This document shows positions 24,116-34,600 of a DNA stretch of 37,416 bases, piece by piece. How positions within the stretch are numbered: position 1 is the first letter of the stretch; each line of letters opens with the position of its first letter. Made by a program: the position numbers and the translations under genes. The notes beneath the pieces were generated by a model that was not told where the DNA came from, ran no database searches, and saw nothing but the letters and a program-made list of their open reading frames with translations. Origin of the DNA: Opitutus sp. (GTDB taxonomy: Bacteria > Verrucomicrobiota > Verrucomicrobiia > Opitutales > Opitutaceae); NCBI GenBank assembly GCA_009695305.1, contig SIBG01000036.1:1-37416 (forward strand), in the 5' to 3' direction.

Positions 24116-25411
24116 ATGAAACGATTTTTTCCGTTCTTATTTAGCACTGCCCTGCTGGCGCTGGCGCCGATCGCGACGGTCGCCCAGGAAACTGCCGCGC
24201 CCGACCGCGCGCCGGCCGCCGCCGCCGCAGCCCAGGCGACCACGACGGCCGCCGCGGCCGCGGTCACCGCGGACCGAGCGCCCGTGCGCCCGCCCGACGT
24301 CCTCGAACATCTCGTCGATTCGGTGCTCGATCTGTTCAACGTGCGGAGCAGCGGCAACACCGTGACGCACTACGTGATCAGCCTGCTGTTCCTCGTCGGC
24401 GCGATTTTGCTGCGACAGTTTGTCACGACGATTATTTTCAACCAGTTAAAAAAGCTCGCGGCGAAAACCGAGACGACGCTCGACGACAAGCTGTTTCCCG
24501 CGATGGAGGCGCCGGTGGCGACTTTTGTGATGGTCGCGGGTATTTTTTCCGCGCTGAAGGTGCTGAAGCTTTCCGAGACGGCCGATGCCGCCATTGGCCA
24601 CGGCTCCACGGTGGCGTTTTCGTTGGTGATTTTCTGGGGCCTGCTGCGGGCCTTCAATGCCATCCTCGACCACGTGCACGAGATCGCGACCGAGCAGGGC
24701 CTGGCGATCGCGACGTTCATGCCGTGGATCAAGAAGACGCTGGTCGCGGTGTTCGTCATCCTCGGCGCACTCCTGATCGTCCAGAGCCTCGGCTATCACG
24801 TTACCACGATTCTCCAGGGCCTCGGGATCGGTGGCCTGGCCTTCGCGCTCGCGGCGCAGGACACCATTGCGAATCTCTTCGGCTCCCTCGTCGTCGCCAT
24901 CGACCAGCCGTTCAAGGTGGGCGAGACCGTGAAGATCGGCGCGCACCAGGGGACCGTGGAGGACATCGGGCTGCGTTCGACCAAGATCCGGCTGGTGGAC
25001 AAGTCGCTCGTCATCCTGCCGAACAAAATGGTGTCGTCGGAGGCGATTGTGAATCTTTCGCGCTTCACGCAGCGGCGCGTGGAGCAGGTGCTCGGGCTGA
25101 ATTCCGCCACCACGCCGGAGCAGTTGGAGGCGATCGTGGCGGACCTCCGCGGGCTGCTGCTGGCGGAGGCCGAGATCGATCCCGCCTCGGTGATGGTTTA
25201 CTTTCGCGATTTCAACACGTCCTCGCTCGATGTGTGGGTGGTCTACGTGAACCGCGACGCCGAGGTGAAAAAGAGCCTCGCGCTGAAGCAGCGGATGAAT
25301 CTCGCGATCATGCGCGCGCTGGTGGCCCGCGGCCTGACGTTCGCCTATCCGACGCAGGTGATGCACCTCGACGGCCCGGTGGCCAAGGCGTTGGCGGAGC
25401 GGAAGGGCTGA
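24116..25411 (+). CDS. MscS-type mechanosensitive ion channel
   Basis: Encodes 431 residues. A signal peptide (FPFLFSTALLALAPIATVA, cleaved near 23) leads to an Ala-rich periplasmic stretch (about 24-60), then four membrane segments (about 84-106, 131-150, 165-185 and 205-225). The pore helix and beta domain follow: QGLGIGGLAFALAAQDTIAN (234-253), FGSLVVAIDQPFKVGET, then VEDIGLRSTKIRL and LPNKMVSSEAIVN. The C-terminal alpha/beta domain ends ALAERKG. It opens under membrane tension to release solutes on hypo-osmotic shock, in the inner membrane. The length is greater than E. coli MscS (286), owing to the N-terminal part. The peptidase gene follows after 97 nt. Confidence 0.92.
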   Translation: MKRFFPFLFSTALLALAPIATVAQETAAPDRAPAAAAAAQATTTAAAAAVTADRAPVRPPDVLEHLVDSVLDLFNVRSSGNTVTHYVISLLFLVGAILLRQFVTTIIFNQLKKLAAKTETTLDDKLFPAMEAPVATFVMVAGIFSALKVLKLSETADAAIGHGSTVAFSLVIFWGLLRAFNAILDHVHEIATEQGLAIATFMPWIKKTLVAVFVILGALLIVQSLGYHVTTILQGLGIGGLAFALAAQDTIANLFGSLVVAIDQPFKVGETVKIGAHQGTVEDIGLRSTKIRLVDKSLVILPNKMVSSEAIVNLSRFTQRRVEQVLGLNSATTPEQLEAIVADLRGLLLAEAEIDPASVMVYFRDFNTSSLDVWVVYVNRDAEVKKSLALKQRMNLAIMRALVARGLTFAYPTQVMHLDGPVAKALAERKG

Positions 25412-25508
25412 GGCGCGGGCGGGACGGCCTGTTTTTCTGTTTGCGGGAGTTTAGTCAGGCGCTACTTCTCTCGGCCGGCGTCCGCGCCGTCCCCAACCCC
25501 CCAACGCC

Positions 25509-28500
25509 GTGCGCCGAATTGGACTGTGTCTTTCTGTGTTACTTTTCCTCGGCGGTGGAATCTTCGCGTGGTGGCCGCGCGGAGGGAAATCCTTCTCGGC
25601 ACGCACCGGCCTCCCTCCTGTCGCAGTCGCGCCCACGGCGATTGCGACCCCCGGCACCGATCCCGCCCTCTGCGATCCGGCCCTCGGCACGGGTGGCACC
25701 GCAGAGCAAAAACTGGCGGCCCTCAACGCCCGCCGCGATGCGCTCGCGAAGGTGCGCGCGTTCACCGACTGGCTCACGGAGTGGCGCCGCGCGGACGCCG
25801 ATGCGCAGCCCGCGCTCGCCGCCGTTGGCCAGACGCTCGCGCTCGAACGCCGCGCCGCGCTGAAATACCTCATCCAAACCGATCCGCAGCGCGCCCTTGA
25901 ACTCGCCGTGCCCGTCGGCCTCCGCACCGAGTTGCCCGCTGAAATTCAAGCGCAACTCGAGGCGCGCCTTGATGCGCGCGGTGATCTCGAGGTCAGCATC
26001 GCCTGCCTCGGCACGGAAACACGCACGATCCGCAGCGCGACGATCGACGGCCAGCGCTACGAGGCGTTCGTCTTCGGCCGCCGCGAAACGCAGGGCATGA
26101 AAAACGGCCTGCCGCTCCACGGCATCGCGCTCGACGGCGTCGCCGCGTTGGACGAGGCGCCCTATCGCGTGCTCGACGATGGCGAGAAAACTACCCGCTC
26201 CCTTCCGCTGGAGCAGCCGGCGGTGCTGGTCGGCGGCAAAATCGTTTCGCTCGCGACCTCCGCCGAGTTGACCGCGTTGGAGCAAAGTCTCATCGCCGCC
26301 GAGTCCTCCCCCGGCCCCGCGCTCGTTTCGCTCGGAGACACCGGCGATCCGCAGCAGCGTTTTCCTGGCATCGCTGCCGTCACGAAGGATTCCGCGTGGA
26401 TCACTGGTGATAAACGCGTCCTCTGGCTCAAACTCGAATTTGCCGACGATCCCGGCGAGGCGGTGAGCGATGCCACGCTCGCCACCACATCTGCCGACGT
26501 GAACACTTTCTACCAAGGCACCTCCAACGGCAGAACGTCCATGACGTTTACGACCGTGCCCGCGCTCCTGCGCGTGCGCGACAAAGCCTATTACAACACT
26601 TCCGGCTCCACCACCGGCGATCTGCGGAACGACGCCCTCGCGGCGGCCAAGGCTTACGACGCAGCCAACGGCGGCACGGGGGCCTACGACCCCGAAAAGT
26701 TCGACCGCTGGATCATGGTCTTCAAGCGCGTGGCCTCCTACACGTTCGGCGGCCTCGGCAATCTCGGCGGCCCCACCGTGTGGCTCAACAACGGCGCCGC
26801 CGCTAGCACGACCAGCCACGAACTCGGCCACAACCAGAGCCTCGATCATTCGCACGCGTGGCTACCCAGCGGCACGTCGCCGATCGGCCCCGGCACGCAC
26901 GTCGAATACGGCGACGTCTTCGATCGCATGGGCAGCTCCGGCAGCAGCGCGAATAATTTTTTCAACGTCGCGCAGAAATTCAAACTCGGTTACCTCGACA
27001 CCGCGAGTGTCACCACAGTTGCCGCCGCCGGCACCTACCGCCTGACCCGCCACGACCACAAGGATGCAGTCGGCGTTCGCGCCCTCCGCGTCGGCGCCAG
27101 CAACGTCGAATACCACTACTGGATCGAACACCGCCGCCTCGGTCCCACCGCCCTGACTACGCAGCAACTCGACCGGGTCCAGAACGGCGTGATTCTCCAC
27201 TGGGGCCCGCAGAAACTGCCCAACTTCGTCACCGGCGTCGGCAGCTACCTCCTCGACCTGACCCCCGGCACCGCCGGTGGCACCAACGACGCCCCCCTCC
27301 GCATCGGCGAATCCTTCACCGATCCCAACGCCGGCATCACGATCAAGCCTCTCGCCGTCGGCGGCACCGCGCCCAACGAATACATCGACGTGCAGGTCTC
27401 CTTCGGTGCCACCGACGGCAACCGCAACCCCGTCCTCATCGCCGACGCTCCCGCCGGCGCTTTTAACGCCCGCACCAATCTCACCGTCTCCGCCAGTGCG
27501 ACCGACCCCGATGGCGATCCCGTTTACTACCGTTGGGATTTTGGTGACAAAAAATTCCAGCCCAACCTCAACACCGTCACCACGCGTTATGCCAAGGGTG
27601 GCTCCTATCCCGTCACCGTCTCGGCCCACGACGGTAAGGGCGGCATCGCGGTGAAGAACTACACCCTCAACGTCAACGACCCCTTGCTCGCATGGACGCG
27701 ACGCGGCACGGGCGTGACGACGAATACGCTGAACGATGTCATCTTCGCCGGCAGCCGCTTCGTCGCCGTTGGCGCCAGCGGCACCGTGCTCACCTCGCCC
27801 GATGCGGTGACATGGACCGTGCGCACCAGTGGCGTCACCGCGAACATTGCCGCCGTCGCCCACAGCGGCACGCGCTACGTCGCCGCCGTGCAAACCACCG
27901 CCCCCTCGATCATCTACTCCGACGACAGCGTCACCTGGCAGACTGCGGCGATGCCCGCCGGCACCGGCCTCGTGCGCGCCCTCGCCTACGGCCTCGGGAA
28001 GTTCATCGCCGTCGGCGACACCGGCCGAACCTATTCCTCGACCGACGGAACGTCGTGGTCGGAAACCAAAACCTCCGTGACGACCACCCTGCAGGCGATC
28101 GCCTTTGCCGATGGCCGGTTTGTTATCACGGGCGCCAGTGGTCGCATCTTCACCTCCGACAATGGCGTTTCTTGGACCAACGTGTCCGTCGCCACCACCA
28201 ACACCCTCGGCGCCGTCACGCGCAACAGCAATGGCTGGGTCGCCTCCTCCGCCACCGTCGAATGCTACAAGTCCGCCGACGGCCTCACGTGGGCGCGTGT
28301 CGCCGCCACCGGCCGGACCAACACCGTGTCCCGCCTGATCTCGACCAGCGGCGTGCTCTTCTCGCCGACCGCCAATGGCAGCATCGCGTTCGGCGAAGAT
28401 CCCTCCACCTGGTCGGTCTTCCAGATCGACGCCACCGCCGCCACCACGCTGACCGGCGCCGCCGACGGCGCCGGCACCCTCGTCGTGGTCGGCAGCCGCG

Positions 28501-31500
28501 GCCTCATCTACACCGCGAACGTGACCACCGAAATTTCTCCCCCGCTCGCCGCGCCCTCGATGCGCCTCGAAGGCGACTCGCTCAAGCTCTCCGTCGGCCG
28601 CAAGAACCTCATCGCCGCCGGCGGCACCGGCTACACCAAACTCGAACTCTACGCCAACGGCACCAAGGTCAGCGAAATCTCCGGCCAAAGCGGCGTCTTC
28701 GCGTGGACCCCGTCCGCCATCGGCAACTACGCCCTCACCATCCGCGGCATCAATGCCGCCGGCGCCAGCGCCATGTCTGCCTCGTATCCCGCGCAAGCCG
28801 CCCTCTCCAACTGGAACTGGCGCAATCCCTCCCCCTTCGGCTCCGACCTCAACGGCGCCGTCCGCGTCGACGGCAAATGGTGGATTGTCGGCAACACCGG
28901 CAACTTCGTGACCCTCGACGACGCCGGTAATTTCAACCCCGTCGATTTCGCCACCACGCAAAATCTCACCGGTATCGGCTACGCCAACGGTCGCTTCGTC
29001 GTCACCGCCCCCTACACTGACGCCGGGTCCCGCGAACCCATCGGCGATCCGTGGACCTCGACCGACGGCTTTGCGTGGACCGCCCTCTATTCCTCGACCA
29101 TCGAAGCCATCAGCCTCAACCAGGTGTTCAACTTCGGCGGACAATGGATCGCTCCGGGCGGCGGCACCGTGCTCACGTCGGCCGACGGCCTCTCTTGGAC
29201 GCGGCAAATCTCGCCCGTGACCAACGCCCTGCTCGGCGCAGCCTACGGCAACAACCTCTATGTCGTCGTCGGAACCGGCGGTAAAATCATCTCCTCGCCC
29301 AACGGCGTCACCTGGACCGAACGCACCAGCGGCGTCACCACCGACCTCCGCAAAGTCGCCTTCAACAACGGCACCTTCGTCGCCGCCGGCCTGAGCGGCG
29401 CAATCCTCTCCTCGACGGACGGCGTCACGTGGACCAAACGCACCTCCGGCGTCACCCTCAACCTTTACGGCGCCGGTGTCATCAAAGGCTCCTTCGTCGT
29501 CGCCGGCGACTCCGGCACCGTGCTCACCTCGACCGACGCCGTCACCTGGACGCAAGCCACCGTAGAAAATCGCACGACCAATTTCTTGTTCGCCACCGGC
29601 GCCGATAACGAAGGCCTCCTCCTTGGTCGCGCCGGCGAAGTTTACACCGCCACTTCCGCGACCAATTACAAACGCGTCAGCGCCGGCACGAGTGACAACC
29701 GCACCGCCGTTATCTTCGCCGGCGGAAAATTCGTCGCCGTCGGTCAGGCCATCGACCCCCTCGCCCGCAGCGCCGTGCTTGCCCCCGTCATGGTCTCCAC
29801 CGACGGCGCCACCTGGACGCGCGCCACGGCCAACAGCGGGTTCACCAATCTCAACGACATCGCCTACGGCCAATCGCGCTACGTCGCCGTGGGCGATACC
29901 AACGGATTCTTTACCTCGCCCGACGCCCTCACCTGGACCAAGGGCACCTCCCCCAGCACCAGTAGTTTCACCTGCGTCGCCGCCAGCCCCTCCGTGTTCG
30001 TCGCTGGCAACAACGGCTCGGCCATCTACTCGTCGGCCGACGGCCTCACTTGGTCGCAACGCACCACCGGTTTGAGCGGACCCTGCCGCGGCGCCGCCTA
30101 CGGCAACGGCCGCTTCGTCGTCGTCGGCGACAACGGCTCGATCAACACCTCGCCCAACGGCACGGCTTGGACCGCCGCCACCAGCGGCACCACGGCGAAT
30201 TTACTCAACATCTCCTGGTTCGACGACATCGGTTTCCTCGCCGCCGGAGCCAGCGGCACCATGCTCGGATCCGCCGACGGCCTCACGTGGCGCACCATCG
30301 AGACCGGCATTACCGACACCATCAATTCCATCGCCAAAACCCCGGTCGGCTACCTCGCACCTGCGGGCACCGCCGGCACGATGCTCCTCTCGCTCGACGG
30401 CACCAACTGGTCCATCGGCACCATCCCCCTCGACCGCGCCGTCCGCGGCCTCGCGGCCAACGCCACTACCATCGTGGCCGTCGGCGATGCCGGCGCGACC
30501 CTCACCTTCGATCTCGCCGATCCCACGCCCGCACCGACCATCACCGCCCAGCCGGTTGCGCAAGCCCTGCTGCCCGGCTCCCCAGTTCGCTTGACCGTCA
30601 CCGCGCAAAATTCCTCCGGCGGCGCATATCAATGGTTCAAGGACGGCACGCCCATCGTCGGTGCCAACGGCCCCACCTACACCACCACTGCCGCGGGGTC
30701 GAACTTCGGCAGCTACACCGTCGCCATCGCCACGCCCACGGGCACTGTCACCAGCGCCGCCGCGCGCCTCTCGGTCGCCACTGCCGCCAACCCCGGCCGT
30801 CTCATCAACCTTTCGCTGCTCACGTCACTCGATACCGCCACTGACAACTTCACGATGGGCACTGTCATCGGCGGCAGCGGCACCACGGGCCCGAAGCCCG
30901 TGCTCATTCGCGCCGCCGGACCCGCGCTCGGTGCCCTCGGCGTCGACGGCACTCTCGGCGATCCGAATCTCGAATTTTTCTCCGGCTCCACCAAGATCGG
31001 CGAAAACGACAACTGGAACGGCGTCGCGACGCTGAGCAACGCGTTCGCCGCCGTTGGGGCGTTCCCGTATGCTGCCGAAAATTCGAAGGACGCCGCCATC
31101 TTCAACCCGGCCATCGCGCCCGGCGGCTATTCGATTCGTGTGACCGGTAACGGCGGCACCACCGGCACCGTGATCGCCGAACTCTACGACTCGACCCCGG
31201 GCAACGCTTTCACGTCGAGCACGCCGCGCCTGATCAATGTCTCCGTGCTAAAACAAATTGGCGCCGGCTTCACGGTTGGCTTTGTGATCGGTGGCGGAAC
31301 TCCGCGCACCGTGCTCGTCCGTGCCGTCGGCCCGGGCCTCGCGGCCGTCGGCGTCGCCAGCGGTTTTGTCGCCGATCCGCGGCTCACGTTTTTTGCCGGC
31401 TCCACCAAGATTAACGAGAACGACGACTGGGGCGGCACCACCGCGCTCACCTCCGCGATGACGTCGGTCGGCGCGTTCGCCATCCCCGCGAACTCGCGCG

Positions 31501-31607
31501 ACGCCGCGCTCCTCGCGACGCTGCAGCCCGGCTTGTATTCCGTGCAAATCTCCGCCCCAGCTGGCGCCAACGGTTTGGTGATCGCGGAGGTTTACGAAGT
31601 GCCGTGA
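25509..31607 (+). CDS. Giant secreted metzincin-like metallopeptidase with PKD, propeller and Ig-like domains
   Basis: Encodes 2032 residues from a GTG. Residues 1-22 form a signal or anchor (CLSVLLFLGGGIFAWW), and 50-290 look like a pro-region. The peptidase domain (about 300-640) has HELGHNQSLDH (437-447), the metzincin zinc motif with Ser where Gly is usual, and Met474 in FDRMGSS as a probable Met-turn; the surrounding pattern (VEYGDVFDRMG, LGYLDTASV) resembles M11 gametolysin-like enzymes. Then come a PKD domain (638-725, WDFGD), about 17 BNR/Ycf48-like units of some 40 residues each in two blocks (about 728-1005 and 1100-1668, such as SPNGVTWTERTSGVT), an Ig-like segment between the blocks and one at 1674-1760, and the tandem C-terminal module (1761-2032). 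It should be exported, perhaps surface-held. The target protein is unknown. Adjacent repeat units at 29282 and 29402 are close to identical in DNA. Confidence 0.88.
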   Translation: MRRIGLCLSVLLFLGGGIFAWWPRGGKSFSARTGLPPVAVAPTAIATPGTDPALCDPALGTGGTAEQKLAALNARRDALAKVRAFTDWLTEWRRADADAQPALAAVGQTLALERRAALKYLIQTDPQRALELAVPVGLRTELPAEIQAQLEARLDARGDLEVSIACLGTETRTIRSATIDGQRYEAFVFGRRETQGMKNGLPLHGIALDGVAALDEAPYRVLDDGEKTTRSLPLEQPAVLVGGKIVSLATSAELTALEQSLIAAESSPGPALVSLGDTGDPQQRFPGIAAVTKDSAWITGDKRVLWLKLEFADDPGEAVSDATLATTSADVNTFYQGTSNGRTSMTFTTVPALLRVRDKAYYNTSGSTTGDLRNDALAAAKAYDAANGGTGAYDPEKFDRWIMVFKRVASYTFGGLGNLGGPTVWLNNGAAASTTSHELGHNQSLDHSHAWLPSGTSPIGPGTHVEYGDVFDRMGSSGSSANNFFNVAQKFKLGYLDTASVTTVAAAGTYRLTRHDHKDAVGVRALRVGASNVEYHYWIEHRRLGPTALTTQQLDRVQNGVILHWGPQKLPNFVTGVGSYLLDLTPGTAGGTNDAPLRIGESFTDPNAGITIKPLAVGGTAPNEYIDVQVSFGATDGNRNPVLIADAPAGAFNARTNLTVSASATDPDGDPVYYRWDFGDKKFQPNLNTVTTRYAKGGSYPVTVSAHDGKGGIAVKNYTLNVNDPLLAWTRRGTGVTTNTLNDVIFAGSRFVAVGASGTVLTSPDAVTWTVRTSGVTANIAAVAHSGTRYVAAVQTTAPSIIYSDDSVTWQTAAMPAGTGLVRALAYGLGKFIAVGDTGRTYSSTDGTSWSETKTSVTTTLQAIAFADGRFVITGASGRIFTSDNGVSWTNVSVATTNTLGAVTRNSNGWVASSATVECYKSADGLTWARVAATGRTNTVSRLISTSGVLFSPTANGSIAFGEDPSTWSVFQIDATAATTLTGAADGAGTLVVVGSRGLIYTANVTTEISPPLAAPSMRLEGDSLKLSVGRKNLIAAGGTGYTKLELYANGTKVSEISGQSGVFAWTPSAIGNYALTIRGINAAGASAMSASYPAQAALSNWNWRNPSPFGSDLNGAVRVDGKWWIVGNTGNFVTLDDAGNFNPVDFATTQNLTGIGYANGRFVVTAPYTDAGSREPIGDPWTSTDGFAWTALYSSTIEAISLNQVFNFGGQWIAPGGGTVLTSADGLSWTRQISPVTNALLGAAYGNNLYVVVGTGGKIISSPNGVTWTERTSGVTTDLRKVAFNNGTFVAAGLSGAILSSTDGVTWTKRTSGVTLNLYGAGVIKGSFVVAGDSGTVLTSTDAVTWTQATVENRTTNFLFATGADNEGLLLGRAGEVYTATSATNYKRVSAGTSDNRTAVIFAGGKFVAVGQAIDPLARSAVLAPVMVSTDGATWTRATANSGFTNLNDIAYGQSRYVAVGDTNGFFTSPDALTWTKGTSPSTSSFTCVAASPSVFVAGNNGSAIYSSADGLTWSQRTTGLSGPCRGAAYGNGRFVVVGDNGSINTSPNGTAWTAATSGTTANLLNISWFDDIGFLAAGASGTMLGSADGLTWRTIETGITDTINSIAKTPVGYLAPAGTAGTMLLSLDGTNWSIGTIPLDRAVRGLAANATTIVAVGDAGATLTFDLADPTPAPTITAQPVAQALLPGSPVRLTVTAQNSSGGAYQWFKDGTPIVGANGPTYTTTAAGSNFGSYTVAIATPTGTVTSAAARLSVATAANPGRLINLSLLTSLDTATDNFTMGTVIGGSGTTGPKPVLIRAAGPALGALGVDGTLGDPNLEFFSGSTKIGENDNWNGVATLSNAFAAVGAFPYAAENSKDAAIFNPAIAPGGYSIRVTGNGGTTGTVIAELYDSTPGNAFTSSTPRLINVSVLKQIGAGFTVGFVIGGGTPRTVLVRAVGPGLAAVGVASGFVADPRLTFFAGSTKINENDDWGGTTALTSAMTSVGAFAIPANSRDAALLATLQPGLYSVQISAPAGANGLVIAEVYEVP
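30790..31604 (+). other. Tandem C-terminal module of the metzincin-like protein
   Basis: Two copies of a beta-rich unit of about 130 residues. Each starts RLIN.S.L, contains a GPKPVLIRAAGPALG or RTVLVRAVGPGLAAVG core, then a DP.L..F stretch and an acidic turn (KIGENDNWNG; KINENDDWGG), and closes with SKDAA or SRDAA followed by a GGYSIRV or GLYSVQI strand. The protein ends EVYEVP. The same tandem module ends the next gene (about 34190-35005). I recognise it as recurring at the ends of secreted proteins in Verrucomicrobiota and other phyla; its role (surface retention, sorting or carbohydrate contact) is not established to my knowledge. Confidence 0.75.
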
Positions 31608-31645
31608 GGCTCCCTTTTTCGACCGTCGTTTCTCCTTCTTCCATC

Positions 31646-34600
31646 ATGAAAACAAGCAGCCTTCCCTCCCCTGGTCATCGCTGTTTGTTCCTGCCCGGTC
31701 CTGTGGCGTGGGCACGCGTGTGCGTCTTCCTGCTGTTTCTGGCCGGCGCGGCCAAAGCGCAGACGTCCTCCGCCGCCGATGTGGAAACGCTCCTCGCGGG
31801 TGTCGCGCAGATTCCGCGGGTCGGGGCGCCGGGCGGGCTGATCGCGTTCGGCGAGCAGGCATTTCCCGTGCTGGCCACCTCCGCCGACGCCAACAGCCAG
31901 CAGGCCGTGGTCGCGGCGGCGCGTTACGGCTCGGGGCGCGCCGTCGCGTTTTCCCACGATGGCTATCTGGTTAGCGATCTCCGGGACGCCGGGTTTACCG
32001 CGCTGCTGACCAACGCCGTGAACTGGTCGGCGAACAAAACCGGTCCCCGCGTCGGCGTCATCGGCGTCAACGGCCTCGTGGCCCGGCTGCAGGCGGCGGG
32101 CTTCAACGCCGCCAACACCACGGCGGGTGCGCTCGCCGGTTTCGATGTGATCTGCCTCACGCCGAACACCACCGCGCGGGCCGACATCACCGCCCTGCAG
32201 GCCTTCGCCCAAGCCGGGGGCGGATTGGTCGTGGCCTTCACGGGCTGGGGCTGGGCGTCCTTGAATCCCACCCGCAGCCTCGCGGAGGACTTTCCGGGAA
32301 ACTGGCTGCTCAACCCCGCCGGGATCGCGTGGACCCCGGACGCCCTGTCCGCCCCCGCCAACCTCCCCGCCACTCCGCGGCCCCCGGCGCTCATCCACGC
32401 CCAGCGCGCGCTCGACGCCGCCGTCGCTGCGGTCGCGCCGGGCGGCACGGCGTTGTCTGCGGCCAACGCCGCCCTCGTCTCCGGTGCACTCACGGTCGCG
32501 CTGGCGTCCCTGCCCGCCGCCGACACTTTGTTTCGCCCGCGGTTCGCCACGGTCCTGGCCTCGGCCTCCGTAAACCGGGTGCCCACGCCCCAGAACCCGG
32601 TTACCGCGGCCAACGTGTTGGGCCGCGCGGCAATCGTGGATGAGTTTCGCCGGCTCGCCCTCCAGCCGGCCGACCAGGTGACGGCCCACCCGGCTGCGGC
32701 CGTGTTTCCCGGGGCCGTTTCGGCGACTGCGCCGCGCGTGACCCGCAGCGTCCCGATCCTCGCCTCGCGCCCCCGCCGGCAAAGCACCGGGCTCTACGCG
32801 GCACCGGGGCAGGTCGTCACGGTGCGCTTGCCGGCGGCCGGGCTCGGCCGGAATTTCTCCGTGCGCATCGGCGCGCACACGGACCGCCTGTGGCAGCTGG
32901 ACAGTTGGCCGCGCCATCCCGAGATCAGCCGCAGTTGGCCGCTCACCCAGGCCGAGACGCGCGTGGCGAGTCCGTTCGGTGGCTTGATCTACTTGGAGCG
33001 CACCACGGCTGACAGCGGCGCGAACTTCGACGTGGAAATCTCCGGCGCCGTCGCCGCGCCCCACTACGTGCGTGGGAAAAACACCGTCGCCGAATGGCGC
33101 AGCACGCTTCGCCAGCATGCGGCACCCTGGGGCGAGATCGAATCCGACAAGATGATCGTCACGACGGAAGGCGGCGTGCTCGCGGCGCTCGACGACCCGG
33201 AGGCCGTGGCCGCCGTGTGGGACGCCGTGCTCGATTCCGAAGCGGACCTCGCCGTGATGAGCCGCGTGCGCGCGTCGCCCGAGCGCTTCGTTGTGGATCA
33301 GGAAATTTCCGCCGGCTACATGCACGCCGGCTATCCGCTGATGGCCCACCTCGACGTGAAGACCAAGCTCGTGAACGCCGCGTTCATCCTCAGCCCGGCC
33401 ACGAACGCCAATATCACGCGCCAAGGCGACCAGAACTGGGGCTTCTTCCACGAGGTGGGCCACAACCACCAGTCGCCGGATTGGACCTTTGATGGCACGG
33501 GCGAGGTCACGGTAAATCTGTTTTCGCTCTATGCCTTCGATAAAGTGGTGGGGCAGCCAGTGGCGGAAAACTCTTTTATCGACGCCGCGCGCCGCCAGCG
33601 GGAATTCCGCGCCTACAACTTCGACAACCCAGATTTCGAGCGGTGGAAGACCGAGCCCTTTCTGGCGCTCTCGATGTATGTCCAGTTGCAGTTGGCGTTC
33701 GGCTGGGATGCCTACAAGGCCGTGTTCGCCGAATACCGCGGCTTGGCCGCCGCCGACCGACCGCGCACCGAACAGGAAAAGCGCGACCAGTGGATGGTGC
33801 GCTTCTCGCGGCAGATCGGCCGCAATCTCGGGCCGTTTTTTCAGCGCTGGGGCGTGCCCACGACGGAGGCGGCCCGGGCCTCGCTCGTCCACCTGCCCGT
33901 CTGGATGTCCGATGAGGTGATGCCTGCGACCACGGTCATCTACACGCAGCCGCTCGCGTCCCAACAGGTTTCGTCCGGCCGGAGCGTCACCCTCTCGGTT
34001 GCCGCCGTCGGGACCCCGGCTCCGACTTACCAGTGGACCAGAGACGGTTTCGCGATCCCGGGTGCCACGACATTTAGCTACACGATTCCTGCGGCCTCCG
34101 CCGCCGACGCCGGCACCTACCGGGTAGTCGTCACCAGCGGCACGCGCACGACGACCAGCGAGGCCGCCGCGATCACGGTAGTCGCCGCCAACCCCGGCCG
34201 CCTCATCAACCTTTCCGTCCTCACGAGCGTCGCGCCCGCCCCGGATTCGTTCACGATGGGATATGTCGTCGGCGGCAATGCCACCGTCGGCGCGAAGCCC
34301 CTCGTGATCCGCGCCGCCGGACCCTCGCTCGGGGCTTTCGGTGTTCCCGGCACGCTGGACGATCCGAAGCTCGAAACTTTTGCCGGCTCCATCAAGACGG
34401 GCGAAAACGACAATTGGGGAGGCTCGGCCACTCTCACCTCTGCGCTCGCCGCCGTCGGTGCGTTTGCTTACACCGGCCCTGCCTCGAAAGACGCCGCGCT
34501 CACGGCCAGCATTACGACGCGCGACAACTCTGTCGTCGTCTCCTCGGCGACGGCCACGGGCGGCGGCACCGTCATCGCGGAACTCTACGACGCGACGCCG

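Noticed and set aside
26862..30059. A minus-strand frame of 1065 codons opposite the metzincin-like gene, Gly-rich and repetitive
   Set aside because: Its repetitiveness mirrors the propeller repeats on the plus strand; no recognisable domain.
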